A stretch of 64,000 bases of DNA from JALFST01 sp022779285 (GCA_050313895.1 JBNPMI010000008.1), one strand, 5' to 3'. Positions 33,637 through 41,773 are shown, counted from the stretch's first letter. Notes: generated by a model not told the origin, from the sequence alone. Numbers and translations: made by a program.

Positions 33637-33736
33637 TAAGAAGACTTATAGATGTTATCACAAAATAATAATTGTGACAATACCCGAAAGTGCGGAATCT
33701 CATTCCATGCCGAAAAATTTGAGAAAAGCTTGATGC

Positions 33737-33778
33737 TTTATAACTTTTGTAATACAATTGTATTACAAAAGTTATAAA
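33737..33778. promoter_or_regulatory. 42-bp perfect palindrome, probable operator of the RHH operon
   Basis: A gap-free inverted repeat with 21-base arms, from TTTATAAC at 33737 to GTTATAAA at 33778, centred on CAATTG (33755-33760). It ends 37 bases before the ATG of a ribbon-helix-helix gene. Within each arm, TTGTAATACAA-type blocks give several possible two-fold binding sites. No hairpin T-run follows, so it is not a normal terminator. Role as operator is inferred. Confidence 0.75.
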
Positions 33779-33815
33779 CGAGTCATATCGGAATTCAGAG
33801 AGAATGAGGTGACGA

Positions 33816-34013
33816 ATGGAAAATAAGCTTATCATTCCGGCAAAAAAATATCAGGGAGAAACCTCTGTGGTTTCCATGCGCCTGCCCAATGACCTGGTTA
33901 GGGATTTGGATCAGGTTGCAGGGCGTACCGGACGGAATCGCAATGAAATTGTGCTCTTGTGCCTTGAATTTGCCTTGGACAATCTAAAAATTGAAAACGA
34001 GGGGCAATCATGA
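33816..34013 (+). CDS. Ribbon-helix-helix DNA-binding protein
   Basis: 65-residue protein. After an extended N-terminus, S-V-V-S-M-R-L-P (about 17-24) gives the beta strand that reads DNA, followed by two helices, D-L-V-R-D-L-D-Q-V-A and T-G-R-N-R-N-E-I-V-L-L-C-L-E-F-A-L, the classical CopG/Arc/MetJ pattern. The T-G-R-N-R-N-E-I turn is diagnostic. GAGGTGA precedes the ATG. It probably binds the 42-bp palindrome just upstream and so controls its own operon. The stop overlaps the next gene by ATGA. RHH proteins also serve as antitoxins, but no toxin-like partner follows. Confidence 0.85.
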   Translation: MENKLIIPAKKYQGETSVVSMRLPNDLVRDLDQVAGRTGRNRNEIVLLCLEFALDNLKIENEGQS

Positions 34014-34720
34014 AAAAACATGGATTCTTTTATGGAATTGCGGTGCTTTTATTAGGCATGTATGTATCTCTGACGTTGCTTTTAACGAAAGAAAGAGATG
34101 CTCAGTTTTGGCTGGGCTTCGGCGCTGTGATCTTTGCCTTGGTGGTGTGGACGGTCAGCTACACTTTGAGCACCGACAAAAAGCTGATCGCTCCGGCGCG
34201 TGCAATGGTTTTTTCGATCACCACGATGTATGTGCTGGCAACATGGAGCGCCAATTTGATATTGGATGGATTTCTGGCAGTCGGCCGGAAGCTGTTTTTC
34301 AGCGTGCATATTCTGATGTTTACGGTAGCGGCCGTATCCATTCTTGTGATCCTCAAGGTGGCGTTCTCCTATCAAGCGCAAAAGGAAGCGGAAAAACGCA
34401 GCCTTTTGCCGTTGCAGAGAGCAATACTGGCTTGGGAGGAGCTGCGGGAAAAAGTGCGTCGGATGCCGCAGGCAAGAGGCGCCATTCTCCATGATGTAGA
34501 CCTGTTTTTGAATGATCTGCGGTTTGCCGATTTCGGTCCGGACGCAGAGGATTCGGAACAGGATCTCTTGGAAGGAGCCGAGCGATTTTCGGCGGAGGTG
34601 GATCATATAGAATCCATTGCTTCTGAGGATTTTTCGTCGGCAAAAGCGATTCTGGAGGAAATGCATGGCATTGTACGAATCCGAAGCACACGGATCAGAG
34701 TCTCAGAGGATCAGGATTAA
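34010..34720 (+). CDS. Four-helix membrane protein of unknown function
   Basis: 236 residues. Hydrophobic segments at about 7-26, 33-53, 63-88 and 94-118 predict four membrane helices in a short N-terminal half. The cytoplasmic C-terminal half (120-236) is charged and helical, with R-S-L-L-P-L-Q-R-A-I-L-A-W-E-E-L and an acidic stretch D-A-E-D-S-E-Q-D-L-L-E. No family is recognised. Translationally coupled to the RHH gene (ATGA overlap) and followed nine bases on by the SPFH gene, so it is part of one operon. Confidence 0.75.
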   Translation: MKKHGFFYGIAVLLLGMYVSLTLLLTKERDAQFWLGFGAVIFALVVWTVSYTLSTDKKLIAPARAMVFSITTMYVLATWSANLILDGFLAVGRKLFFSVHILMFTVAAVSILVILKVAFSYQAQKEAEKRSLLPLQRAILAWEELREKVRRMPQARGAILHDVDLFLNDLRFADFGPDAEDSEQDLLEGAERFSAEVDHIESIASEDFSSAKAILEEMHGIVRIRSTRIRVSEDQD

Positions 34721-34729
34721 GGGGGAGAT

Positions 34730-35884
34730 ATGGCGATTGTTGAAATTATCAAATATAAGGGAAGTCCGGATGTTTTTGCTTGGAAATATCCTAATGAAGA
34801 GCTCAGCACGTGGACACAGCTTATTGTCAATGAAGCACAGAATGCGGTGCTTTTCAAAGACGGCAAGGCGCTCGATGTGTTTGAAAGCGGACGGCACACC
34901 TTAAAGACTGCGAATATTCCCGTCCTCAATAAGCTGATCAACCTCCCTTTCGGCGGCAGATCCCCTTTTACAGCGGAGGTTTGGTACGTCAACAAGGTTC
35001 ATGTGTTAGACGTAAAGTGGGGCACGGCCTCTCCAATTCAAATTCAGGATCCTAAATATGCCATTTTGATCCCTGTACGTTCCTACGGACAATTCGGGCT
35101 TCGTATCCGGGATGCGAAAAAGTTTCTTGTGCAGCTGGTAGGGACACTTCCGTTGTTTGACAGGGAAAATCTGGTTCGCTATTTTAAGGGGCTCTATCTC
35201 ACCAAGGTGAAGGATGTCATTTCCGCATTTTTAGTGAATCGTCAGATCAGCATTGTGGAAATCAATGCACATATCGAGGAAATCTCCGCATTTTTACAAG
35301 AAAAGATGCAGCCTCTTTTGGAGGAATACGGCATTCAATTGGTCAATTTCTACGTCAATGATATCAGCGTTCCGGAAGAGGATCCTGCGGTAATCAAGCT
35401 GAAAAATGCTCTTGCGAAAAAAGCGGAAATGGATATCATCGGCTATAATTATCAAATGGAACGTTCGTTTGACACATTGGAGGGCGCTGCAAACAACAGC
35501 GGAGGCTCTGCCGATTTTATGGGAGCCGGAATGGGACTCGGAATGGGAGCTGCTGTCGGCGGAGCATTCGGAACAAGCATGGGGCAGGTGAGTCAGGCAC
35601 TCAGCACCTCGTCCGGTGAGCACAAAAACTGCCCCGTCTGCGGAAAGCCGATGCCTAAGGAGCAGCGCTTTTGCGGAAATTGCGGCTTTGATACGGAAAA
35701 AACGGCTGCATCCCGGGAGGAGTATGTGACCTGCAGTCATTGCGGAGCAACGTGTACAAAAAGCATGAAGTTTTGTCCGGAGTGCGGCAAATCTCTTATG
35801 AGTGAATGTCCGCAATGTCATGCGCCTGTCTCAGGCAATTCTAAATTCTGCTCCGAGTGTGGATATCAGCTGCGTTCCGAATAA
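34730..35884 (+). CDS. SPFH-domain protein with three C-terminal zinc ribbons (YdjI / virion-core-like)
   Basis: 384 residues. The SPFH-like domain spans about 20-225 (V-F-A-W-K-Y-P-N-E-E-L, then I-P-V-R-S-Y-G-Q-F-G), followed by a helix, a Gly/Met/Ala-rich linker (about 258-285) and three zinc ribbons: C-P-V-C ... C-G-N-C, C-S-H-C ... C-P-E-C and C-P-Q-C ... C-S-E-C. This is the layout of the YdjI family in Bacillus, annotated as virion core protein-like and linked to membrane stress (family knowledge). GGGGGAG precedes the ATG. The last gene of the operon carries a fourth type of ribbon. Confidence 0.88.
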   Translation: MAIVEIIKYKGSPDVFAWKYPNEELSTWTQLIVNEAQNAVLFKDGKALDVFESGRHTLKTANIPVLNKLINLPFGGRSPFTAEVWYVNKVHVLDVKWGTASPIQIQDPKYAILIPVRSYGQFGLRIRDAKKFLVQLVGTLPLFDRENLVRYFKGLYLTKVKDVISAFLVNRQISIVEINAHIEEISAFLQEKMQPLLEEYGIQLVNFYVNDISVPEEDPAVIKLKNALAKKAEMDIIGYNYQMERSFDTLEGAANNSGGSADFMGAGMGLGMGAAVGGAFGTSMGQVSQALSTSSGEHKNCPVCGKPMPKEQRFCGNCGFDTEKTAASREEYVTCSHCGATCTKSMKFCPECGKSLMSECPQCHAPVSGNSKFCSECGYQLRSE

Positions 35885-35909
35885 TCAAGGGGAAACCGGA
35901 GGTTTTACG

Positions 35910-36584
35910 ATGGCGGGAGAGAATTCAGTGAAGAAAAACAATAGATCATGGAGGAGAATTTTAGCTTGGACGATTTTGCTTTTTCCCGTCGCTATGTACT
36001 ATATCAAACGAAAATTGGATTCCAATCCTGTGGATTACGTGCGAAACGGTGAAAAGGTTCGATGGTTCGGAATCAGCATGCTGGTTCTTATGGTGCTGAT
36101 CGTGATCAATGAGCCGAACAAAACAGCGGAGGAGGCAGGTGCCGGCATTGTCTGGACGGTTTTGGTGCTCACGATTATGGGAATCTACGGCCTGATTATT
36201 GGACAGATGTATATCAAGATGGGAAAGAAAAATGCGCGGTATCTGTCTTTGATTTTTTCCGGAGAGAATCCGCTCATAGCGGAAATCGCCAGAGAATTTC
36301 CGACAAGCTACAATCAGGCGGTGCGCGATATACAGCGTATGATTGACGATCAGGGCATTCTCCATGCATCCTTGGATTTACAACAGGGACGAATCTATGT
36401 GGGGAAAAAGCCGGCCGAGTCTGCGACGCCAAATGTGCAGAAATCAACAAATACGGCACAAGACATCCCCTCTGCCGTATCTTCTGCCGTAATAAAATGC
36501 CCCAATTGCGGTGCTCCAAACCGTGTATATTCCGGACGGGAAAATGTATGTGAATATTGCGAATCCGTGCTGCCGGATCATTGA
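35910..36584 (+). CDS. Membrane protein with C-terminal zinc ribbon
   Basis: 224 residues. Three likely membrane helices (about 16-32, 50-66, 76-99), then a cytoplasmic region with a winged-helix-like stretch (I-A-R-E-F-P-T-S-Y-N-Q-A-V-R-D-I-Q-R-M-I-D) and a C-terminal zinc ribbon C-P-N-C-G-A-P ... C-E-Y-C. The start at 35910 is fixed by GGAGG seven bases upstream. It closes the RHH-TM-SPFH operon and a terminator follows. The zinc ribbon suggests it meets the SPFH protein through related small domains. Function unknown. Confidence 0.8.
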   Translation: MAGENSVKKNNRSWRRILAWTILLFPVAMYYIKRKLDSNPVDYVRNGEKVRWFGISMLVLMVLIVINEPNKTAEEAGAGIVWTVLVLTIMGIYGLIIGQMYIKMGKKNARYLSLIFSGENPLIAEIAREFPTSYNQAVRDIQRMIDDQGILHASLDLQQGRIYVGKKPAESATPNVQKSTNTAQDIPSAVSSAVIKCPNCGAPNRVYSGRENVCEYCESVLPDH

Positions 36585-36588
36585 AATC

Positions 36589-36624
36589 AAAGCTCTCCTT
36601 TCGAATCAGGAGAGCTTTTTTTTT
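36589..36624 (+). terminator. Terminator of the RHH-SPFH operon
   Basis: AAAGCTCTCCT pairs with AGGAGAGCTTT, loop TTCGAATC, and eight or more T in total follow. Confidence 0.93.
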
Positions 36625-36689
36625 GGAACATACAAATCTTTGCAAAAGAAGCGATTTATAGACCCCGGGTTTGACAGTTTAAAAAGTGG

Positions 36690-36732
36690 AAAGCCCTATA
36701 TACATTGTAAATACAAGGTTACAGGGCTTTTT
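36690..36732. terminator. Hairpin at the 3' end of the IS remnant
   Basis: AAAGCCCT (36690-36697) pairs with AGGGCTTT (36723-36730); an inner TTGTA-AA-TACAA palindrome is present. TTTTTC follows on the plus strand. May be the end of an old insertion sequence. Confidence 0.5.
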
Positions 36733-36960
36733 CTATTTCTGATTTTGGTCTAATGTGTCTCTTGTTAATTTCTTTTGTATCTTTTTCATGTTCTGCATCG
36801 AAATGATTTCACAGTCGGTTCGAAATCCGGACAGCTTGTGGAGTGCGTCTGTGATTTCATTTCGCGTATAAATCGGAACGTAGCCATCGGATCCCATTTG
36901 CAGCAAGTACAGCATTTGGAGAAAAAGCGGGGATATTTGTTTTTGGGCTAAGGAGCAGAA
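36733..36960 (-). pseudogene. C-terminal remnant of an IS1634/IS4-type transposase
   Basis: On the minus strand the last 50 residues read G-Y-V-P-I-Y-T-R-N-E-I-T-D-A-L-H-K-L-S-G-F-R-T-D, then I-I-S-M-Q-N-M-K-K-I-Q-K. This is the closing block of IS1634-like DDE transposases as I remember it. Upstream the same frame stays open to about 36960 (K-F-I-F-C-S-L-A-Q-K-Q) but is partly scrambled. The rest of the transposase is gone. The surrounding 36625-37040 holds no other gene. Confidence 0.55.
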
Positions 36961-37041
36961 AATGAATTTTCGGCGGTTTTATGAGCTGAATAAAAAATTT
37001 GTTTTTTGAAATTTTCTCAATCTATACTTTTGTCAAGAAGA

Positions 37042-37050
37042 TGGTATAAT
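37042..37050 (+). promoter_or_regulatory. Extended -10 promoter of the surface protein gene
   Basis: TGGTATAAT, a perfect TATAAT with the extended TG motif, 108 bases before the start codon. No good -35 at the right distance. It implies a leader of about 100 bases. Confidence 0.6.
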
Positions 37051-37157
37051 AAAGACAATATGAATGGATTTCAATGTTGAGGCATCCCTTGATTATGGAC
37101 ACAATTTTCTGAAAAGAGAGACTCATCCCTTTTAAGTACAAAGTAAGGAGGAACGTT

Positions 37158-39305
37158 TTGAAAACTATGAAAAGGTGGTATCTGCCCTTGGGACTTGCGC
37201 TGGCTCTTTTTCTGACGCCGCCGGTCGTCAAGGCGGATACGCCCGACGCGGCATCTCCGGCGGAGCCGACAGCAACTGAGCTTGTAGAGCCGAAGCCCAC
37301 GGAGACGGAGGCGGCACCGGACGGTGAGGCCGCGCCTTCCGCAGCGGAAGAGGCTCCGAAGGAGAACGCGCCTGCTAAGGAAACAGCACCTGCACCTACG
37401 GAGAATACGGCTCCCGCACCCGATGAGGAAACAGTGCCGGTTCCCGCTGAGAAAACGGACCCCGCGCCTGCCGAGGAGACGGCTCCCGCGATACGCTATG
37501 ACCAGGCAGGCAATCAGTTCTTTCAAGGAGACCAATTGCTTACGAATCAATGGGTAGCATGGAACGGTGAGGAATACTTTGCAGACGGTGCAGGGCATCC
37601 CTATGCAAATCGTTTTATCACCTTCGGTGAGGGGGTTTCCTACCTGATGGGAGAAAACGGAGCCAAACTGAAGGGTCTGCAAGCTTTCCGCGGGGATTTG
37701 TATCTTCTGGATGAACAGACGGGTCTTTTGCGTCTGGATAACGCGTGGGTCAAGACCGGAGAGGGAGAGGTCTTTCCCAACAGCGAGGGGAAGGTATACC
37801 ATGACCGCATCATCAGCTTCGGAAGCACCGAATATTATATGAACAGCCGGGGGACAAAGTTCACGGGTTTGAAGAGCATCGGTTCGGATCTTTATTACTT
37901 CGATGAGACGACGGGCATCCTGCGCAAGGACAATGCGTGGGTGAAGACCTCTTTGGGAGAGATTTTCCCCAACAGCGAGGGGAAGGTGTATCATGACCGC
38001 ATCATCAGCTTTGGGAGCACCGAATATTATATGGACAGCCAGGGGGTCAAGTCCACGGGCATGAAGAGCATCGGCTCGGATCTTTATTACTTCGATGAGA
38101 CGACGGGCATCCTGCGCAAGGACAATGCGTGGGTGAAGACCTCTTTGGGAGAGATTTTCCCCAACAGCGAGGGGAAGGTATACCATGACCGCATCATCAG
38201 CTTCGGAAGCACCGAATATTATATGGACAGCCAAGGGAAGAAGGCGGCGGGCCTGAAGAGCGTTGGTCCGGATCTTTATTACTTCGATGAAACGACATAT
38301 ATCCTGCGCAAGGACAACGCATGGATAACGGTTGACGGAAAGGACTATTTTCCGAACGGGGAAGGAAAGCTGTACCGTGACCGGATCATCACCTTCGGTT
38401 CCGAAGAGGCCTACTATATGCAGCATGACGGCTCGAAGGCGGCGAATACATTTGCCGAGGTGGAGAATCATCTCTATTACCTACGAGGAGACGGAAGGGT
38501 TGCGCAGGACAACGCATGGATAACGGTTGACGGAAAGGACTATTTTCCGGACAAAGAAGGAAAGCTGTACCGTGACCGGATCATCACCTTCGGAGCTTCG
38601 GCATATTACATGAATCATGCGGGTCAAAAATCCTTCGGTACGATCATGGGCAACGGGGCGCAATATTTTGCGGATCGCAATACCGGTCTCTTGTATTCGG
38701 ATGCGAAAGTAACAGATCAGGACGGTCAGATCTATTATCTTTTGCCGAATTATCAAATGGCAAGAGGATGGCGCCAAATTGATCGCAGGCTTTATTACTT
38801 TGATCCCGAAGCGGATTTTCCGGCGGCGTTGAGAGAAACGAAGAAAAATATCTACAATGTTGTCTATGAGTTCAACTCGGAGGGGCAGGTTATCAATAAT
38901 TCGGCAATTGATAAGGCGATTGCCAGACTTGATCAGACAGGCTGGAATTTGCGATTGGCCTTCGACTGGGTCGCTTCCTTTCAATATAAGGGATTAGCTC
39001 AGAAAGATCCGTCTCCCGGCCTGGACTGGTTTGCTAACATAGGCTTCGATACGCAAAGCGGCAATTGCTTTGTCTATTCGGCGACATTTTACGAGATGGC
39101 GCGTTTAATGAACTATGATGTCCGATGGATGTTCGGCTATGTGGCAAGTCACAGGAATCCACACAGCTGGACGGAAATTATTCTGGACGGCAACACCTAT
39201 GTGTTCGATCCGGATTTTACGTCAGAAATGGAACGTAACGGATACCAAATCCAATATGGAGACAAGGGCACATGGCGATATGTGGATTATGATCGATTCA
39301 GCTGA
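37158..39305 (+). CDS. Repeat-containing surface protein with transglutaminase-like domain
   Basis: 715 residues. Signal peptide (about 1-29, ending V-V-K-A), then a Pro/Ala/Glu/Thr-rich spacer (30-115) likely spanning the wall. Next come cell-wall-binding-like repeats (about 118-525), including near-identical 64-residue units D-N-A-W-V-K-T ... I-L-R-K. The C-terminal domain (about 600-700) has Cys in G-N-C-F-V-Y-S-A-T, His in H-S-W-T-E-I and Asp in V-F-D-P-D-F, the order of a transglutaminase/papain-like triad. The start is a TTG (37158) five bases after GGAGG; an ATG at 37167 is alternative. No LPxTG anchor. Confidence 0.88.
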   Translation: MKTMKRWYLPLGLALALFLTPPVVKADTPDAASPAEPTATELVEPKPTETEAAPDGEAAPSAAEEAPKENAPAKETAPAPTENTAPAPDEETVPVPAEKTDPAPAEETAPAIRYDQAGNQFFQGDQLLTNQWVAWNGEEYFADGAGHPYANRFITFGEGVSYLMGENGAKLKGLQAFRGDLYLLDEQTGLLRLDNAWVKTGEGEVFPNSEGKVYHDRIISFGSTEYYMNSRGTKFTGLKSIGSDLYYFDETTGILRKDNAWVKTSLGEIFPNSEGKVYHDRIISFGSTEYYMDSQGVKSTGMKSIGSDLYYFDETTGILRKDNAWVKTSLGEIFPNSEGKVYHDRIISFGSTEYYMDSQGKKAAGLKSVGPDLYYFDETTYILRKDNAWITVDGKDYFPNGEGKLYRDRIITFGSEEAYYMQHDGSKAANTFAEVENHLYYLRGDGRVAQDNAWITVDGKDYFPDKEGKLYRDRIITFGASAYYMNHAGQKSFGTIMGNGAQYFADRNTGLLYSDAKVTDQDGQIYYLLPNYQMARGWRQIDRRLYYFDPEADFPAALRETKKNIYNVVYEFNSEGQVINNSAIDKAIARLDQTGWNLRLAFDWVASFQYKGLAQKDPSPGLDWFANIGFDTQSGNCFVYSATFYEMARLMNYDVRWMFGYVASHRNPHSWTEIILDGNTYVFDPDFTSEMERNGYQIQYGDKGTWRYVDYDRFS
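37737..38520 (+). repeat. Tandem 192-bp coding repeats
   Basis: Units starting at 37737, 37929, 38121 and 38313 are exactly 192 bases apart (64 codons); a further diverged unit starts at 38508 after 195 bases. The middle copies are nearly identical over most of their length, suggesting recent expansion or gene conversion. Confidence 0.9.
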
Positions 39306-39338
39306 TTTCAAGGGTGCAATGGATTGAGAGGGATACTG

Positions 39339-39776
39339 ATGAAAACAAAATGGATGGGCATTACGCTATTGGCATTTTGCATGATGCTGACGGGATGCGG
39401 CAATAAAACACAGGAGCAAAGTACGGAAAGCGGAATTTCCGGTCAAGAGGAAAGCGGCGCGAGCGTTTCTTCCGTGAAGAGCTCGAGTGCGGAAAGCACG
39501 GCTCCGGCTGCAAAGGAGAGTGAAAAGGCTCCTGAGACAGAGGCCGAGACGCCGGCACAGGCAGGAGCCGGACAAACAAAAGCCGCTCCTGAAAAAAAGC
39601 AGGATCCGGAGCCGTCTGTGCAGAATGCACCTGCTTCGGAGCCCGCTGCGACACCGGCTCCGAAGCCGGATCCAACGCCTGCCCCGGATCCAACCCCGGC
39701 GGCGCCGAATCCGACAGATCCGTCGGATAATACGGACGGATGTGTTCCTGCAGGGGACGATTCCCTTTTCTATTGA
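39339..39776 (+). CDS. Low-complexity lipoprotein
   Basis: 145 residues. Lipoprotein signal with lipobox M-L-T-G-C-G (Cys at about 20). The rest is Ser/Glu then Ala/Pro/Lys/Glu-rich, with a repeated P-x-P-D-P-T-P-A pattern and an end S-D-N-T-D-G-C-V-P-A-G-D-D. There is no folded domain. It may be a wall spacer or processed peptide precursor. Its composition mirrors the spacer of the preceding surface protein, 33 bases upstream, so the two are probably made together. GAGAGGGA precedes the ATG at 39339. Confidence 0.75.
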   Translation: MKTKWMGITLLAFCMMLTGCGNKTQEQSTESGISGQEESGASVSSVKSSSAESTAPAAKESEKAPETEAETPAQAGAGQTKAAPEKKQDPEPSVQNAPASEPAATPAPKPDPTPAPDPTPAAPNPTDPSDNTDGCVPAGDDSLFY

Positions 39777-39790
39777 TTTGCGGATTGCAT

Positions 39791-40831
39791 ATGAATAAAA
39801 AACTATCCTACCTTCGCGTGGTCGCTTGCTGCGCAATTTTGATCCTGCACACGGTTTTTACGGCAAACGGATTGTATGCGGATCAAATCACTGCGCAGCA
39901 AAATATCATTTCGCGAGTGGTTGTTAATGAGATGATGTGGGCGGTACCCGTTTTTCTTATGGTGTCCGGCAGCCTTTTATTGCAAAAGGATCGAAAAATC
40001 TCTTATCAAAAACTCTTTCGGAAATATATTGCAAGAGTGTTTTGGGCTTTGGTTATCTTCTCGGTTTTGGATTGGTGCTTTGATCTTGTCATGAATCATA
40101 CGCCGTTTACAGGAGAGGCTGTCATGAGCTTGGTAGAGGATTTTTTTCAGGGCAAGGGGTGGGCGCATCTATGGTATCTGTATCTTTTGATTGGGATCTA
40201 TTTGATGGTTCCTTTTTTGAAGCGTTGGATCGATGGAGCCTCCACAACTGATATCTTGTATATGCTGGCGCTGCTTTTTTTATTTCAGTCGCTGATTCCC
40301 CTGCTTGAGGCATTCGTCGGCAATGTGAATTTTTATATTCTCTTTTTCACGGTCTATTTGCTCTACTTTATCGCAGGATATGCAATTGAGAGGAAAATCC
40401 TCACGATCCCGACGAGGCTCTCTCTTTCGGGCCTGATCGGCTCTACGGTGCTTCTTGCTTTTTTTACGATCCTTCGTTGGAAAAGCGGAAATACAGTGCC
40501 GGATTTTCTCTTCGGATATTCGTCTCCCTTGATTGTGATCCAAAGCCTGTGCCTTTTCGGACTGTCAGGGTGTCAAAACCATACACGGGACAGAGAAAAA
40601 AAGGATACCCCGAGAGCCTTTGAGCGCTTTCTGCTTTGGATCGACTCCGTATCCTTCGGGATATATTTGATTCATATGTTTTTTGTTCGCCTTTTTCTGC
40701 GCTACATGGGATGGAATTTTTATACGAGATGGACACTCCTGCGGTTTACGGCATTTCTTGTCGGACTGCTTGCGATATCCTCGGCTGTTTCCTATGGGCT
40801 CAAAAGGACATTTCTGCGGAAAATATTGTAA
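39791..40831 (+). CDS. Acyltransferase family 3 membrane protein
   Basis: 346 residues and about ten membrane helices. The N-terminus L-S-Y-L-R-V-V-A-C-C-A-I-L-I-L-H with the conserved Arg and His (about residues 8-18), V-P-V-F-L-M-V-S-G-S-L-L-L and the final I-Y-L-I-H-M-F-F-V-R are acyltransferase-3 hallmarks. Such enzymes acetylate or otherwise acylate surface glycans and peptidoglycan. The ATG at 39791, 14 bases after the lipoprotein stop, has no strong Shine-Dalgarno site; coupling is possible. Substrate unknown. Confidence 0.87.
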   Translation: MNKKLSYLRVVACCAILILHTVFTANGLYADQITAQQNIISRVVVNEMMWAVPVFLMVSGSLLLQKDRKISYQKLFRKYIARVFWALVIFSVLDWCFDLVMNHTPFTGEAVMSLVEDFFQGKGWAHLWYLYLLIGIYLMVPFLKRWIDGASTTDILYMLALLFLFQSLIPLLEAFVGNVNFYILFFTVYLLYFIAGYAIERKILTIPTRLSLSGLIGSTVLLAFFTILRWKSGNTVPDFLFGYSSPLIVIQSLCLFGLSGCQNHTRDREKKDTPRAFERFLLWIDSVSFGIYLIHMFFVRLFLRYMGWNFYTRWTLLRFTAFLVGLLAISSAVSYGLKRTFLRKIL

Positions 40832-40891
40832 AATATTGGGGGAACGCACTCGAAAAGAGCGCTGGCACAACACAAACCGAAAGGATATATT

Positions 40892-41773
40892 ATGCCGAAA
40901 TATTTAACCTATTTGCCGCTGTTGATTCTATGCATCGCTGTCCTCGCATCGACAATCAGAATTGTTCCGCAAAGTAAGGAATATGTAATCGAACGTCTTG
41001 GAAAGTACAATCGCACCATGGAAAGCGGTTTGCATTTCATGATTCCGATTCTGGAGGTCGTGCGAAAAAAGGTCTCGCTTAAGGAACAGGTTTATGATTT
41101 TCAGCCGCAGCCGGTGATTACAAAGGATAATGTCACGATGATGATCGACTCGGTCGTTTATCTCAAGGTCATGGATTCCCGGCTCTATACGTATGGCGTC
41201 AATCGTCCGATTGAAGCCACGGAAAACATGACTGCAACAACGCTTCGAAATATCATCGGAGATTTGGAGCTTGACGAGACGCTGACCTCACGTGATCGCA
41301 TCAACAGCGAAATGCGCATCATCGTGGACGAAGCAACAGATCCATGGGGAATTAAAATCTCCCGCATCGAGCTGAAAAACATCCTGCCGCCGGAGGACAT
41401 TCGCAATGCCATGGAAAAGCAGATGCGTGCGGAGCGCGAAAAGAGAGAAAAAATTCTGATTGCGGAAGGAGAAAAGGAGTCGCAGATTCGTGTTGCGGAG
41501 GGCGCCAAGGAGGCGCAGATCCTGCGTGCGGAGGCTGCGAAGCAGACGAGGATTCTCGAGGCGGAAGCAGAGGCTGCAGCAAGGCGCGCTCTTTATGAAG
41601 CGGAGGTTTATGGGATTCAGCAGGTAAAGGAAGCGGGGCCGGATGAGCGATTTGTCCAGCTGGAGACGCTCAAGTCCATCAAGGATTTAGCAAACGGACA
41701 GGCCACGAAGATCGTCATTCCAACGGAATTGGCTTCACTCGGCGGCTTGGTCGAGGCATTGAAGGAGAAGTGA
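40892..41773 (+). CDS. SPFH/band-7 (stomatin-like, QmcA-type) protein
   Basis: 293 residues. One N-terminal membrane helix (about 5-22), then the band-7 domain (about 24-180; R-I-V-P-Q-S-K-E-Y-V-I-E-R-L-G-K-Y and I-D-S-V-V-Y-L-K-V), an Ala/Glu-rich coiled coil (about 165-240) with repeated E-A-E-A/A-E-G-E-K units, and a short conserved end. Such proteins form membrane microdomain cages and often partner NfeD, but no nfeD gene is next to it. GAAAGGA precedes the ATG. Distinct in layout from the zinc-ribbon SPFH protein at 34730. Confidence 0.92.
   Translation: MPKYLTYLPLLILCIAVLASTIRIVPQSKEYVIERLGKYNRTMESGLHFMIPILEVVRKKVSLKEQVYDFQPQPVITKDNVTMMIDSVVYLKVMDSRLYTYGVNRPIEATENMTATTLRNIIGDLELDETLTSRDRINSEMRIIVDEATDPWGIKISRIELKNILPPEDIRNAMEKQMRAEREKREKILIAEGEKESQIRVAEGAKEAQILRAEAAKQTRILEAEAEAAARRALYEAEVYGIQQVKEAGPDERFVQLETLKSIKDLANGQATKIVIPTELASLGGLVEALKEK

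Noticed and set aside
33816..34720. Toxin-antitoxin pair (RHH antitoxin plus next gene as toxin)
   Set aside because: The second product is a 236-residue four-helix membrane protein with no toxin fold, and two more genes belong to the same operon.
37071..38471. 466-residue minus-strand open frame over the surface protein
   Set aside because: It is the antisense shadow of the repeats in the real gene, which explains its own internal repetition.
37737..38520. Possible CRISPR-like array
   Set aside because: Repeats are 192 bases, tandem without spacers and in frame with a protein; no cas genes are present. No CRISPR array was seen anywhere in the window.
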